Part shown: piece by piece, positions 17,894 through 27,407 of the stretch | Layout of the letters: the number at the start of each line of letters is the position of its first letter | Numbering within the stretch: the first letter of the stretch is position 1 | Source of the DNA: Odoribacter sp036657595 | GTDB lineage: Bacteria > Bacteroidota > Bacteroidia > Bacteroidales > Marinifilaceae | Direction: 5' to 3' | DNA length: 64,000 bases | Assembly (NCBI GenBank): GCA_036657595.1 | Contig: JAVXFZ010000002.1 | Location: forward strand, 19,465 to 83,464 | Translations under genes and position numbers: made by a program | Notes under the pieces: model-generated | What the model was told of the DNA's origin: nothing | What the model saw: only the letters and a program-made list of their open reading frames with translations | Database searches by the model: none

Positions 17894-18992
17894 AAAAGCA
17901 ACACTACTTTTGACACATATTCTGTTACAAGCGCTAACTATTCTTGTATCCTTGCTAACCATTGCCGGTTGGTTAGCAGGTTTTATATCACTAGATCACT
18001 CGCAACTACTAGCTTTTTGTGGTATTGGACTAAGCATCATTTTGGTAGTCGATCTGATCTTATTTTTTGTATGGACACTCATTAAAAGTCTATGGGCACT
18101 CATACCTTTAGCAGTTATCATACTCAACATCGGTCAAATAACCTCAATTATAAATGTCGACTTGCGTACCGAAAAGGATTTACCTCCCAAAGATTTCTCG
18201 CTTGCCACATATAACGTACACGGATATGTTCATCACAATTTTAATACTACTATAACCAACATCATACAATATATGGATAGCAAAAAAGTCGATATTTTAT
18301 GTTTGCAAGAATTTATAGATCAACGCAATCAATTCACTGATAGCATTCTGCACATCAATTATCCATATCATCTCATACAGTCGAAACACAAAAATATGCA
18401 ATTGGCCGTGTTTAGTAAATATCCTATTCTAACTTCGCAAATAATTCAATTTCGTGAAAGTGTAAATTGTGCTATGTGGGCAGATATTGATATAAAAGGA
18501 CAGAAAATTCGTCTCTTCAATATTCACCTCCAAACCACAAATTTGAACCAAAGTCAAACTGAAATTACAAAAGTAAAAAAACTGAGCATCGAAAATCCAG
18601 AAAGTCAACAAGCTATCAATATAATTATAGGTCGTTTGGGTGAAAATACACTTAAACGCACCGAACAAGTACGCCAAATCCATAATGAAATTGATCAATG
18701 TCCCAAAGATCGAACTATAATCGTTTGTGGAGATTTCAACGACACTCCATCCTCATATACATATCACCAACTGAAACACAAACTCATTGATGGATTCAAA
18801 AGTGCAGGCAGTGGGTATGCCTATACTTTCAAACCACTATATCGATTATTCCGCCTCGATTATATTTTTCACAGTCCACAACTGCAAGGGCTAAAATACT
18901 CATCACCCAATCTGTCGTGGAGTGACCATAATCCGGTGCTGATGGATTTTGCCTTCAATAAAAAAATACTATTTGACAGTAGATTTGAGTGA
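17886..18992 (+). CDS. membrane-anchored endonuclease/exonuclease/phosphatase family protein
   Basis: 368 residues from the start MGKKATLLLTHILLQALTIL. Three hydrophobic helices fill the first ~105 residues; the rest is an EEP fold domain with the ordered motifs LATYNVHGY, ILCLQEF (metal-binding glutamate), VCGDFNDTPS (catalytic D-x-N) and SWSDHNPVLMD (final D-H pair). The domain probably faces the periplasm and cleaves a phosphodiester or phosphomonoester, which could be a lipid or a sugar phosphate rather than DNA. It is the last gene of the plus-strand operon and is common next to polysaccharide genes in this phylum, but its substrate is not known. Confidence 0.85.
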   Translation: MGKKATLLLTHILLQALTILVSLLTIAGWLAGFISLDHSQLLAFCGIGLSIILVVDLILFFVWTLIKSLWALIPLAVIILNIGQITSIINVDLRTEKDLPPKDFSLATYNVHGYVHHNFNTTITNIIQYMDSKKVDILCLQEFIDQRNQFTDSILHINYPYHLIQSKHKNMQLAVFSKYPILTSQIIQFRESVNCAMWADIDIKGQKIRLFNIHLQTTNLNQSQTEITKVKKLSIENPESQQAINIIIGRLGENTLKRTEQVRQIHNEIDQCPKDRTIIVCGDFNDTPSSYTYHQLKHKLIDGFKSAGSGYAYTFKPLYRLFRLDYIFHSPQLQGLKYSSPNLSWSDHNPVLMDFAFNKKILFDSRFE

Positions 18993-19124
18993 TATCTGCA
19001 AAAAAAAATAAATATACTCTATTCTGAAAAATTCAACATCATAGAAAACAATCTATTATAATAATATAGTTGAAATTTTACACGATATAACTTTTAAAAT
19101 TATCGTACTATAAACCAAGATAAT

Positions 19125-19161
19125 AAAAATAGGATCAGATGTGCGATCTGATCCTATTTTT
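19125..19161. terminator. bidirectional intrinsic terminator
   Basis: A perfect 16-bp inverted repeat with a 5-base loop (arms 19125-19140 and 19146-19161; core AGGATCAGAT) is bounded by A-runs and T-runs, so it can stop transcription from the EEP gene on the left and from the M13 peptidase gene on the right, which converge here. Confidence 0.85.
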
Positions 19162-19179
19162 ATATAACTCGATGTGAGT

Positions 19180-21213
19180 TTACCAAATGGAAGCCCGTTT
19201 GTCGGGTGCAATATAAAGCGGTGTATTTTCTTTGATGCCGAAAGCTTCATACCAGCCATTGATTTGAGGCAATGCGGCATTCACACGCCAACGTCCCAAT
19301 GAATGTACGTCCATTTGTGTAAGTAAACGGATTTGCTCGTCCCGAACGTTCGCAGACCATACGCCTGAGTATGCCAAGAAGAAACGTTGATCGGGGGTAA
19401 AGCCTTCCACTTCTCCCAGTGGTTTCTCCGCCGTAGCGTTGTGGAATGCCTGTAAAGAGATTTGTAAACCACCGTGGTCGGCAATATTCTCACCCAATGT
19501 CAATTGTCCGTTTGCACGCAAACCCGGTAAAACCTCTATGCTGTCAAAATGATTGACCAATACTTGTGCGCGTTCGTTAAAGTTTTTTGCATCTTCTTCT
19601 GTCCACCATTCTTTCAGGTTACCATCTTTATCGTATTGACGTCCCTGATCATCAAATCCGTGTGTCATTTCGTGTCCGATGACCACGCCAATAGCTCCGT
19701 AATTGAAAGCATCGTCGGCGTTCATATCAAAGAAGGGATATTGCAGGATTCCGGCAGGAAAACAAATTTCATTGGTAGTCGGGTTGTAATAAGCATTCAC
19801 GGTCTGAGGAGTCATCAACCATTCCGTTTTATCTACCGGTTTACCAGCTTTTGAGAACATGTAATTAAAATCAAATACATTTGAACGCACGATATTTGCC
19901 CAATATGAATCATCTTTAATCTCTAAGTCGGAATAATCACGCCATTTATCAGGATACCCTACTTTTACATAGATGGCTGCCAATTTTTCCAGCGCCTTTG
20001 CTTTTGTCGCATCGCTCATCCAACTCAATCCTTGGATCCGTTCGCCTAAGCTTTTTTGAAGGTTACCCACTAATTTCACCATCCGTTCTTTAGCAGATAC
20101 AGGAAAATATTTCTCGACATACATCTGTCCGACGGCTTCACCCATCATCCCATCAACAGCACCCACAGCACGTTTCCAGCGTGGTTTCATTTCTTTGATG
20201 CCGGAAAGTACTTTGCCTCTAAATTCAAAATTCTCAGCCATAAAAGCATCACTCATATAGGGTGCAGCAGCAGAAATAACGTTCCAAGCCAAATAAGCTT
20301 TTTGAATCTCCAAATCCGTATCGCTCAGAATGGCTGCCACTTCTTTCAATGCTTCGGGTTGACCTATATTCATTTCTGTTATCCCCTGTAAGCCGAGCGT
20401 TTCAAAATAAGTGTCCCAAGAAATTCCCGGTATCTCATTTTTCAATTCATCAAGGGTCATTTTATGGTAATTAGCGTGCGGATCACGTTGTTTTAGTTTA
20501 TCATAGGAAGCTTTTGCCAGACGATTTTCAACAATCATCACGTCAGCAGCCGCTTTCTTTGCCGCTGCTTCGTCATAACCGGATAAACGAAACATTTTCA
20601 TTATATGCTCTTGATATTTAGCACGAATGTCTTTGGTATGTTCATCGTCATTGGTGTAATAATCGCGATCGCCCAGACCCAATCCGCCTTGACACGCCTG
20701 TACGATGTTCATCGCACTATTCATATCATCTGCACCGACATAAATCCCAAAGTAAGGTCCAAAACCATTGTGATGCATAGAGGCGATCAGCCCGGAAAGC
20801 TCCTCTTTGGCACTAAGTGTGGCTATCTGCTCTAATTCTGCTTGAATCGGTGTCATTCCGTCAGCATTCAACTTTGCACTATCCATCGCCATATTGTATA
20901 GGTCACCGATCTTTTGTGCTACTGTTCCCGGTTCTGCTTTTTTGGCAGCTAATTCTTCAATTAGTCCTTTCAGTTGTGTACGATTGTTTTCCGCCAATAG
21001 ATCAAATGAACCGAAACGCGCATACTCATCTGTTAAGGGATGAGCCTGCATCCAACCGCCACAAGCATATTGGTAGAAATCTGTCCCCGGTAGAGCTGTT
21101 TTGTCCAGATTGGCAACGTCAATGCCTCCTGTCAATGTAGCCTCTTTTTTTGTATTGCAGGCCACTGTGGTTAATGCCAATGCAATCATAGGTAAATACA
21201 TTCTTTTGTTCAT
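19180..21213 (-). CDS. M13 family zinc metallopeptidase lipoprotein (neprilysin/PepO-like)
   Basis: 677 residues. Lipoprotein signal with lipobox TVAC at about residues 16-19. The C-terminal half has the gluzincin signature GHEMTHGFDDQGRQYDKDG (HExxH with the conserved following D), the ENIADHGG motif that supplies the third zinc ligand Glu, NAYYNPTTNEICFPAGILQ for substrate binding, and a terminal Trp two residues after Ser. M13 enzymes degrade peptides of up to about 40 residues. It should act in the periplasm or at the outer membrane. A single-gene unit between a shared terminator and its own promoter. Confidence 0.95.
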   Translation of the reverse strand: MNKRMYLPMIALALTTVACNTKKEATLTGGIDVANLDKTALPGTDFYQYACGGWMQAHPLTDEYARFGSFDLLAENNRTQLKGLIEELAAKKAEPGTVAQKIGDLYNMAMDSAKLNADGMTPIQAELEQIATLSAKEELSGLIASMHHNGFGPYFGIYVGADDMNSAMNIVQACQGGLGLGDRDYYTNDDEHTKDIRAKYQEHIMKMFRLSGYDEAAAKKAAADVMIVENRLAKASYDKLKQRDPHANYHKMTLDELKNEIPGISWDTYFETLGLQGITEMNIGQPEALKEVAAILSDTDLEIQKAYLAWNVISAAAPYMSDAFMAENFEFRGKVLSGIKEMKPRWKRAVGAVDGMMGEAVGQMYVEKYFPVSAKERMVKLVGNLQKSLGERIQGLSWMSDATKAKALEKLAAIYVKVGYPDKWRDYSDLEIKDDSYWANIVRSNVFDFNYMFSKAGKPVDKTEWLMTPQTVNAYYNPTTNEICFPAGILQYPFFDMNADDAFNYGAIGVVIGHEMTHGFDDQGRQYDKDGNLKEWWTEEDAKNFNERAQVLVNHFDSIEVLPGLRANGQLTLGENIADHGGLQISLQAFHNATAEKPLGEVEGFTPDQRFFLAYSGVWSANVRDEQIRLLTQMDVHSLGRWRVNAALPQINGWYEAFGIKENTPLYIAPDKRASIW

Positions 21214-21322
21214 ATTCTCTTATAAATTAAGTAACGTGAAAGAATTGTTGCCAGTTTTTTTAGTATTCGCACACTCATAAAACACCAACAAGCTTATTAA
21301 GTCAATAATCAATATTGACCTG

Positions 21323-21330
21323 CAAAAGTA
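21323..21330 (-). promoter_or_regulatory. -7 promoter element for the M13 peptidase gene
   Basis: On the minus strand the sequence reads TACTTTTG followed by C, an exact fit to TAnnTTTG, 110 bases before the peptidase start. A TTTTG about 15 bases upstream may be a short-spaced -33 element. The remaining bases to 21437 hold nothing else recognisable. Confidence 0.5.
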
Positions 21331-21437
21331 GAAATTAATTTATAACAAAATAGCATTGTCATCATAAATCATACGGAAGATAGGCTATAAATCCGATGAA
21401 TGTATCCGGACAAAGAGAATTAAGAAAGTTAGTTTAG

Positions 21438-22589
21438 CTATTTGTCTAATTTAGATAAAATGAGTGTCAAAGCTCCATCGCCCGTCACGTTGCAAGCTGT
21501 ACCGAAACTGTCTTGCAGAGCAAAAATAGTTAGTAGTAACGCCGTACCCGTTTCATCAAATCCAAGAATAGAAACTACGATTCCTAAGGATGCTATCACC
21601 GTACCTCCGGGCACACCGGGTGCACCAATAGCAAAGATTCCTAATAAAACGATGAAAAGTATGAGTGTTGAAAGAGCAGGCACAGCACCGTAAAGCATTA
21701 GAGATACGGTCATCACAAAAAATACTTCGGTTAATATCGAACCACACAAATGAATGTTAGCAAATAAGGGTATGGCAAAATCAACTACCTCCCCTTTTAA
21801 TACAGGACTTTTTTGGGCACATTTCAAGGATACGGGTAAGGTCGCGGCTGACGACATCGTCCCCACTGCGGTGAAATAGGCAGGTCCATAGTAACGAATC
21901 ACCTGCCAAGGACTTTTACCAGAAAAGGCTCCTGCTGATAAATACAAAAATAAAAGCCAAATAAAATGAGCCACTAATACGATTCCCATTACGTTTAAGA
22001 ATATCGGAAGTTGCTTTGTAATAGATCCTTCATAACTTAAAGCACAAAAGTTGGCGGCAATAAAAAAGGGAAGGATCGGTATTAAGATCCGATTGATCAA
22101 TAACAAGACCATTTTTTGAAAGTTATCTAAAATATGTTCAAATATTTCCGACTTTGTCCATACCGTTGCCAAGCCTATCATAATAGCAACGACTAAAGCT
22201 GACATCACACTCATAACGGGCGGAATATCCAATTTGAATAATAAGTCGGGTATTTCTTTTAATCCTTCGGTCGCCGGACTAATAGTCAGCATTGGCAGCA
22301 ACCAATAGCCTAAAAACATTGCCATAAATGCTGCGCCAATAGAAGATATATAAGCCAATCCCAATGCCCATCCCAACATCCGAGAGGCATTGCCTTTCAT
22401 TTTAGCTATGGAGGAAGAGATGAAAGAGAGAATAATCAATGGAACCATAAAAAAGATCAATTGACCCAGTATATATTTTATTGTTACAACGATGTTCATA
22501 AATCCTTCGCCGACGAATAACCCCAGTATAATTCCGACAAAGACAGCAATGATTAATTTGAAGATTGTACTGGAAAGAAGTTTTCTCAT
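21438..22589 (-). CDS. dicarboxylate/amino acid:cation symporter (DAACS family)
   Basis: 383 residues with eight membrane helices and two reentrant loops. The loop with serine-rich TMSSAATLPVSLK, the TM7-HP2 region ending ALQDSFGTACNVTGDGALTL and the GAPGVPGGTVIAS motif are the substrate- and sodium-binding features of GltPh-type transporters. It would import a C4-dicarboxylate or acidic/neutral amino acid with Na+ or H+. The presence of a threonine/glycine-rich NVTGDG region in the last helix favours an amino acid or dicarboxylate carrier but does not separate the two. It is transcribed alone. Confidence 0.92.
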   Translation of the reverse strand: MRKLLSSTIFKLIIAVFVGIILGLFVGEGFMNIVVTIKYILGQLIFFMVPLIILSFISSSIAKMKGNASRMLGWALGLAYISSIGAAFMAMFLGYWLLPMLTISPATEGLKEIPDLLFKLDIPPVMSVMSALVVAIMIGLATVWTKSEIFEHILDNFQKMVLLLINRILIPILPFFIAANFCALSYEGSITKQLPIFLNVMGIVLVAHFIWLLFLYLSAGAFSGKSPWQVIRYYGPAYFTAVGTMSSAATLPVSLKCAQKSPVLKGEVVDFAIPLFANIHLCGSILTEVFFVMTVSLMLYGAVPALSTLILFIVLLGIFAIGAPGVPGGTVIASLGIVVSILGFDETGTALLLTIFALQDSFGTACNVTGDGALTLILSKLDK

Positions 22590-22694
22590 AATTCAATTTT
22601 AGATTACATTATTTCAACGGATTTCACTATATATTTGTTCAACGATCCCCCTTTAAATATTCACTCAAATCTAAATTTGTTTTATCAATCAGCT

Positions 22695-24947
22695 TTATTT
22701 TAGTAATTCAAAGACGTCCAATTTTTCACCTACCACCCACACTAAATCGCCTGTTTCAAAGATCGTTGCCGAATCGGGATTACGTAGTGATACGACCCCC
22801 CGCCGCTCAACGCCGACAACAACACATTTGTATTGGTCACGGATGCCCGATTCTCGGATGCTTTTCCCACTAAATGGTGAATTTGTATCAATGATAAATT
22901 GTTTCAAACACATTTCACTTTGGCTTAAATCCGAATCCATCGGCGGTAAGGTCATCATTTCCAATTTTTTACCAAAACGACTCAATTGCTCATCACTACC
23001 GATGACCTGTATTCTATCTTGTGGAAAAAGACGTTCTTTTCCACCCGGTATGTTGATACAACTTTGTCCCCGAAAGATGGCTACGACCATTACATCAAAT
23101 CGACTGGTAATTCCCAATTCTGCCAATGTATTACCTGCCCAAAGCGATTCAGCCGGAATAACAAAATCCGACAAGTGTAAATCACGCGACAGTAGATGTC
23201 CGGCAAACTTTGGAGGTACTTTCTCTCCCAAATGACTGGCATACATATCACGGACTCTAAAATTCCGCAAAAAACGACGTTCTATTAAAATTGATTGTTT
23301 CTTCAGGTAACGGGAATAAAACATTCCGGCAACTACTAAGCAAGCAATGCCTAATAATAATGCCACTGATGCCTTAAATAAAGTCGTCACCACTATCATT
23401 ACATAAACGATGGCTATGAGGAAACGAAATACGACAAAGGAAACTAAGTAGGCACGGCTAAAATATCCATCCTCCCACAATAATTGATATTCCACAGAAT
23501 GGTTCTTTTTTGCTACAATTGCCCGCAAAAACGGTGCGATCAAGAGTAAGATCAACACTCCGCTCAACAATGAGCCCCAAAAGCCGGGGATGTGTTCCAA
23601 AATAAAAGGAACTAAGAAATTAAATGCTAAGATAAGCACTGCTATTACAATGACAGAGTAAATCACAATAATGCGAAGCAGCGATTTCAGCAGTTTGTGC
23701 CAATTACTCTCATGGTTGACCACTCGCGTCCCCGATGTATAACGGTCGATAAATCGCTTCCATTGTAAGGGCAAATGCTTCTCAACATAAGGGTAAGCCG
23801 GTTCTGCCAAGCGAATCATATAAGGCGTGAGGAATGTGGTAATGACTGCCACCGCCACCACTATCGGATAGAGAAAGTCACTGGTCACCCCCAGACTAAT
23901 CCCAAGACTGGCGATGATAAAAGCAAATTCACCGATCTGCGTGAGGCAAAATCCCGACTGTAAGGCTGTTTTCAAGGGCTGTCCGGCAAGCACAACCCCA
24001 AAAGTACCAAATACAGCCTGCCCGATTAGTACCGTCAACGTAATCAGAATCACCGGTCCAGCATACTCAGCGATCATCACCGGATCAACCATCATACCAA
24101 CAGATACAAAGAATACTGCTCCAAAAAGATCTTTCACGGGTTTCACCAAACGCACAATTTTCTCGGCTTCCACTGTTTCAGCTAATATTGACCCCATCAC
24201 AAAAGCTCCCAAAGCAGCCGAGAAACCTAAATAACAAGCAAAGACAACCATTGACAGACAAAGTCCCAACACTACGATCAGCATTGTCTCATCCCCCATT
24301 AACAAACGGGTGCGCCGAAAAAAAGTCGGAATGATATAGATGCCTATGATAAACCACAATAATAGGAAAAATAGCAATTTACCAATGCTATACACCATAT
24401 CCATCCCTTCCACATTGTTACTGACTGCCATTGTAGAAAGCAATACCATTAGTACAATCGCCACTAAATCCTCAATAACCAAAATGCCAAATACCAATCC
24501 CGCAAAGCTTTTGGTTCGCAAACCCAGATCGTCAAAAGCCTTATAGATAATAGAGGTCGACGACATCGCCAGCATACCGCCCAGAAAGATGCAATCCATC
24601 CGCTTCCACCCCAACGCCACTCCCAACGTAATCCCTAACATCACCATTCCGAAAATAATCGACATTGCCGCAATTGTGGCAGGTCCTCCCACCTTCATCA
24701 ATTTCTTAAAACTAAATTCTAATCCGAGAGCAAACAACAAAAATACGACTCCTATATCTGCCCACGTCTGTATATTAGCTGCATCCACTACCGATGGAGT
24801 CATCGTGACGTGCGGACTGGCAAGAAAACCGGCAACAATATATCCCAACACCAATGGCTGTTTTAAACGTTTGAATATTAACGTAATCACGCCTGCCGCC
24901 GCCAATATCAGCGCCAAATCAATAATCAGTGTAGGCAAATTAGACAT
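22695..24947 (-). CDS. Kef-type cation:proton antiporter (CPA2) with two RCK_C domains
   Basis: 750 residues from MSNLPTLIIDLALIL; the open frame runs 33 codons further but across the promoter. Twelve helices form the CPA2 domain (about 5-395) with ALGLEFSFKKL and GSILAETVEA motifs; another four or five helices lie at 425-560; two TrkA-C (RCK_C) domains follow (about 605-675 and 690-750), each with the characteristic VMVVAIFRG or CVVVGVERRG strand. There is no full RCK_N nucleotide-binding domain. It should exchange K+ or Na+ for protons at the inner membrane, gated by a ligand of the RCK_C domains. Confidence 0.92.
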   Translation of the reverse strand: MSNLPTLIIDLALILAAAGVITLIFKRLKQPLVLGYIVAGFLASPHVTMTPSVVDAANIQTWADIGVVFLLFALGLEFSFKKLMKVGGPATIAAMSIIFGMVMLGITLGVALGWKRMDCIFLGGMLAMSSTSIIYKAFDDLGLRTKSFAGLVFGILVIEDLVAIVLMVLLSTMAVSNNVEGMDMVYSIGKLLFFLLLWFIIGIYIIPTFFRRTRLLMGDETMLIVVLGLCLSMVVFACYLGFSAALGAFVMGSILAETVEAEKIVRLVKPVKDLFGAVFFVSVGMMVDPVMIAEYAGPVILITLTVLIGQAVFGTFGVVLAGQPLKTALQSGFCLTQIGEFAFIIASLGISLGVTSDFLYPIVVAVAVITTFLTPYMIRLAEPAYPYVEKHLPLQWKRFIDRYTSGTRVVNHESNWHKLLKSLLRIIVIYSVIVIAVLILAFNFLVPFILEHIPGFWGSLLSGVLILLLIAPFLRAIVAKKNHSVEYQLLWEDGYFSRAYLVSFVVFRFLIAIVYVMIVVTTLFKASVALLLGIACLVVAGMFYSRYLKKQSILIERRFLRNFRVRDMYASHLGEKVPPKFAGHLLSRDLHLSDFVIPAESLWAGNTLAELGITSRFDVMVVAIFRGQSCINIPGGKERLFPQDRIQVIGSDEQLSRFGKKLEMMTLPPMDSDLSQSEMCLKQFIIDTNSPFSGKSIRESGIRDQYKCVVVGVERRGVVSLRNPDSATIFETGDLVWVVGEKLDVFELLK

Positions 24948-24964
24948 ATTTCCTAAATTTTGAA

Positions 24965-24972
24965 CAAATGTA
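24965..24972 (-). promoter_or_regulatory. -7 promoter element for the antiporter gene
   Basis: The minus strand reads TACATTTG, an exact TAnnTTTG match, 17 bases before the ATG at 24947. This position supports the shorter protein start. Confidence 0.5.
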
Positions 24973-25094
24973 AATAAAATGTAAGAAGGTACCAAACAAC
25001 ACAGATAATTGCAACTCGACAAATTTATAGAATTTAAGTTTGGCATCTTTTTTGCTACCCATTTTACGTTAATTCTTTAACGTTACTTATATTT

Positions 25095-26057
25095 ATGAAA
25101 AGCTGTCTGTTTACAGGTATTTTGTGTATTGGAATGTCTATTTCCACCCTAAATGCACAATCGCAAAAAGAACGAGAAGAACCTATTATATACGGAAATA
25201 TGGATCAATGGCTGGTTCGGGTGGTCGATGAATCGTTTATCATAGGAGGAAAAACCAAATATTTATACGAAATAGCCGCAGGCGATACCCTGCGCAACAA
25301 TACCCCTTACAGCCCGGTTCTTTCACCGTGGGCAAGTTCTACTGTTATGGCAAAAGTCAGCGGAATAGTAAAAGCCAGTGTCACTATCTTTCCTGAAAAA
25401 CGCGATGACGGATATTGTGCCCGTTTGGAAACCCGGATGGAGCACGTCAAAGTTCTCGGATTAATTGATATTTCGGTATTGGCAACAGGTACTATTTTTT
25501 TAGGCGGAGTTGCAGAACCGATCCGAGATACTAAAAACCCGCAAGGGAAACTTAATAGCGGTATACCTTTTCACAAAAGACCTAAAGCACTTGTATATGA
25601 CTATAAGGTCACACCGGGAGGAGAACAAATCAAAGCGACCGGATTTAGCCGCATTGTACATATTCCGGAACAGAATAGTGCAGAAGCTTGTTTATTGTTG
25701 CAACACCGTTGGGAGGATAAAGATGGCAATGTTTATGCCCGACGCATCGGTACTGCTTACGAACGGTACACCCAAAATGTAACGACTTGGCAAAATAACC
25801 ATCGCATTACCGTACGGTATGGCGATATTTCCAAAGAAGCATTCTTCAAACCCTATATGGGATTGTTTAAAGGTGAAAGTAATCCTTATTGTATTAACAG
25901 TAAAGGCGTATCCGTCCCGATACAGGAAATCGGATGGGCATCTCCCGATGAAGAACCAACACATATTATCGTTCGCTTCTCATCCGGTCACGGCGGAGCA
26001 TATATAGGCACACCGGATAGTAAATTCTGGATTGATAACGTTAAGTTGATTTATTAA
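25095..26057 (+). CDS. PCMD-domain secreted protein
   Basis: 320 residues. A signal peptide (MKSCLFTGILCIGMSISTLN, cleaved after NAQ) precedes a beta-rich domain resembling the putative carbohydrate metabolism domain (PCMD) of Bacteroidota: an early GNMDQWLVR tryptophan strand, PYSPVLSPWASSTVMAKV, a central GTIFLGG, VYDYKVTPGG and a final strand FWIDNVKLIY. Such domains resemble carbohydrate-binding modules and occur in proteins at the cell surface, but no reaction is established. The gene is divergent from the antiporter and convergent with lpxB, so it is transcribed alone. No lipobox cysteine is present after the signal peptide. Confidence 0.7.
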   Translation: MKSCLFTGILCIGMSISTLNAQSQKEREEPIIYGNMDQWLVRVVDESFIIGGKTKYLYEIAAGDTLRNNTPYSPVLSPWASSTVMAKVSGIVKASVTIFPEKRDDGYCARLETRMEHVKVLGLIDISVLATGTIFLGGVAEPIRDTKNPQGKLNSGIPFHKRPKALVYDYKVTPGGEQIKATGFSRIVHIPEQNSAEACLLLQHRWEDKDGNVYARRIGTAYERYTQNVTTWQNNHRITVRYGDISKEAFFKPYMGLFKGESNPYCINSKGVSVPIQEIGWASPDEEPTHIIVRFSSGHGGAYIGTPDSKFWIDNVKLIY

Positions 26058-26080
26058 CGAAAAGGAACCCCTCTCTGCGA

Positions 26081-27214
26081 TCAGCGTATTTGCTTTAGAT
26101 CGTTGACCATCATTGTAGCAAATCGTTCGGAAGCTCCGGGTTGTCCCAAGCGACGAATGATTTCATCGTAATGGCGCAACATTTTTTCTCGAATCCGCTC
26201 GCTGTATAAGATACGAGATAATTCTTGCAATAAATTCTTTTCAGTCAAATGCTGCATCATTAGTTCTTTCACCACTTCTTCGTCCAGCATCAAATTCACC
26301 AAAGAAATATATTTCACCTTCACAAAGGTTTTAAACATAAAATAGGTAAAACGCCCTCCTTCACCGCTATAACAGACCACCTGTGGGGTTTTCAGTATCG
26401 CTGTTTCTAAAGTAGCCGTACCGGAAGTCACCAAAGCGGCTTTTGCTTGATGAACTAAACGATAGGTTTGTCCGTAGAGAATTTTGACAGGCAAATCCTT
26501 TACATAGGGAGCATAATCGGCATCTGTCATTGAAGGTGCTCCCGCAATGATAAACTGATGATCCGGGAAATGCTTGACCATCGTCAACATAGCCGGCAGT
26601 ACATATTGTAATTCCTGACTACGACTACCGGCAAGCAATGCAATAATCGGGCGATTGGATAAACCGTTTGCTTCAGTATATTCCCGAAAGGTTTCCTTCT
26701 GACAAGAATGTTCATTGATCGCATCTACTAAAGGATTTCCGCCATATTGCACCGGATAATGGTATTTTTGATAAAAAGCCGTTTCAAAAGGGAATATAAC
26801 ATACATCCGATCAACATAGCGTTTTATTTTCTTGACACGACCGGTATTCCACGCCCATAATTTGGGAGAGATATAATAAAACACTTTCAACCCTATCTTT
26901 TTGGCAAAATGCGCAATGCGTAGATTAAAGCCGGCATAATCAACTAATATTATCACATCCGGCTTCCATTGCTCTATATCTTCACAACACAAGCGAATAT
27001 TCGCCTTCACTTTGTTCAAATTTTTCAGAACCGTCAGAAATCCCATAATTGCCGTATCCTTATAATGCCGGACAATCTCACATCCTACTTCTTGCATCAG
27101 ATCCCCTCCCCAGCCACGTATCTGCGCTTCCGTATCTTTCGATTTCAAACCCTTGATCAAATTGGAAGCGTGCAAATCTCCTGAAGCTTCCCCAGCAATT
27201 ATGTAATAACGCAT
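26081..27214 (-). CDS. lpxB: lipid-A-disaccharide synthase
   Basis: 377 residues, the normal length. MRYYIIAGEASGDLHASNLI is the LpxB start; WGGDLMQEVG, YYISPKLWAW, LLAGSRSQEL and VTSGTATLE follow in order and form the GT19 donor-binding core. The enzyme joins UDP-2,3-diacylglucosamine and lipid X (2,3-diacylglucosamine-1-phosphate) to give the tetraacyl disaccharide of lipid A on the cytosolic face of the inner membrane. In many relatives surE precedes lpxB; here lpxB stands alone, divergent from mtaB. Confidence 0.96.
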   Translation of the reverse strand: MRYYIIAGEASGDLHASNLIKGLKSKDTEAQIRGWGGDLMQEVGCEIVRHYKDTAIMGFLTVLKNLNKVKANIRLCCEDIEQWKPDVIILVDYAGFNLRIAHFAKKIGLKVFYYISPKLWAWNTGRVKKIKRYVDRMYVIFPFETAFYQKYHYPVQYGGNPLVDAINEHSCQKETFREYTEANGLSNRPIIALLAGSRSQELQYVLPAMLTMVKHFPDHQFIIAGAPSMTDADYAPYVKDLPVKILYGQTYRLVHQAKAALVTSGTATLETAILKTPQVVCYSGEGGRFTYFMFKTFVKVKYISLVNLMLDEEVVKELMMQHLTEKNLLQELSRILYSERIREKMLRHYDEIIRRLGQPGASERFATMMVNDLKQIR

Positions 27215-27238
27215 AGTCGTTGAATCGTTTAGTTGTTG

Positions 27239-27305
27239 AACGATTGTATCGTTTAACCTTTTATTTGTTAGATCAATTTAAACAACAAACAAATAAATAA
27301 AGCAC
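27239..27305. repeat. AT-rich imperfect repeats between lpxB and mtaB
   Basis: Short variants of TTGAACGATTGTATCGTTTAA are repeated and followed by a 10-bp inverted pair TTTATTTGTT / AACAAATAAA (about 27262-27300). The same TTGTTGAA-rich flavour is seen at 32305-32400, 43548-43592 and 62496-62535. No gene is apparent here. Confidence 0.35.
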
Positions 27306-27379
27306 CGTTCTTTGTGTGTCAGCTTCATTTTCATTTGTTTATTTAAGAAGCAAATATAGCAAAATACGCACCAAATAGT

Positions 27380-27387
27380 TACTTTTG
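27380..27387 (+). promoter_or_regulatory. -7 promoter element for mtaB
   Basis: TACTTTTG followed by CC is an exact TAnnTTTG match, 20 bases before the mtaB ATG at 27408. No correctly spaced -33 TTTG is present. Confidence 0.5.
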
Positions 27388-27407
27388 CCAACAAATATAA
27401 GAAATCT

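Noticed and set aside
24589..24963. 124-codon plus-strand ORF opposite the antiporter
   Set aside because: Exact antisense shadow of the membrane-helix-coding region; rich in Asn, Thr and Ile as expected of reversed hydrophobic codons.
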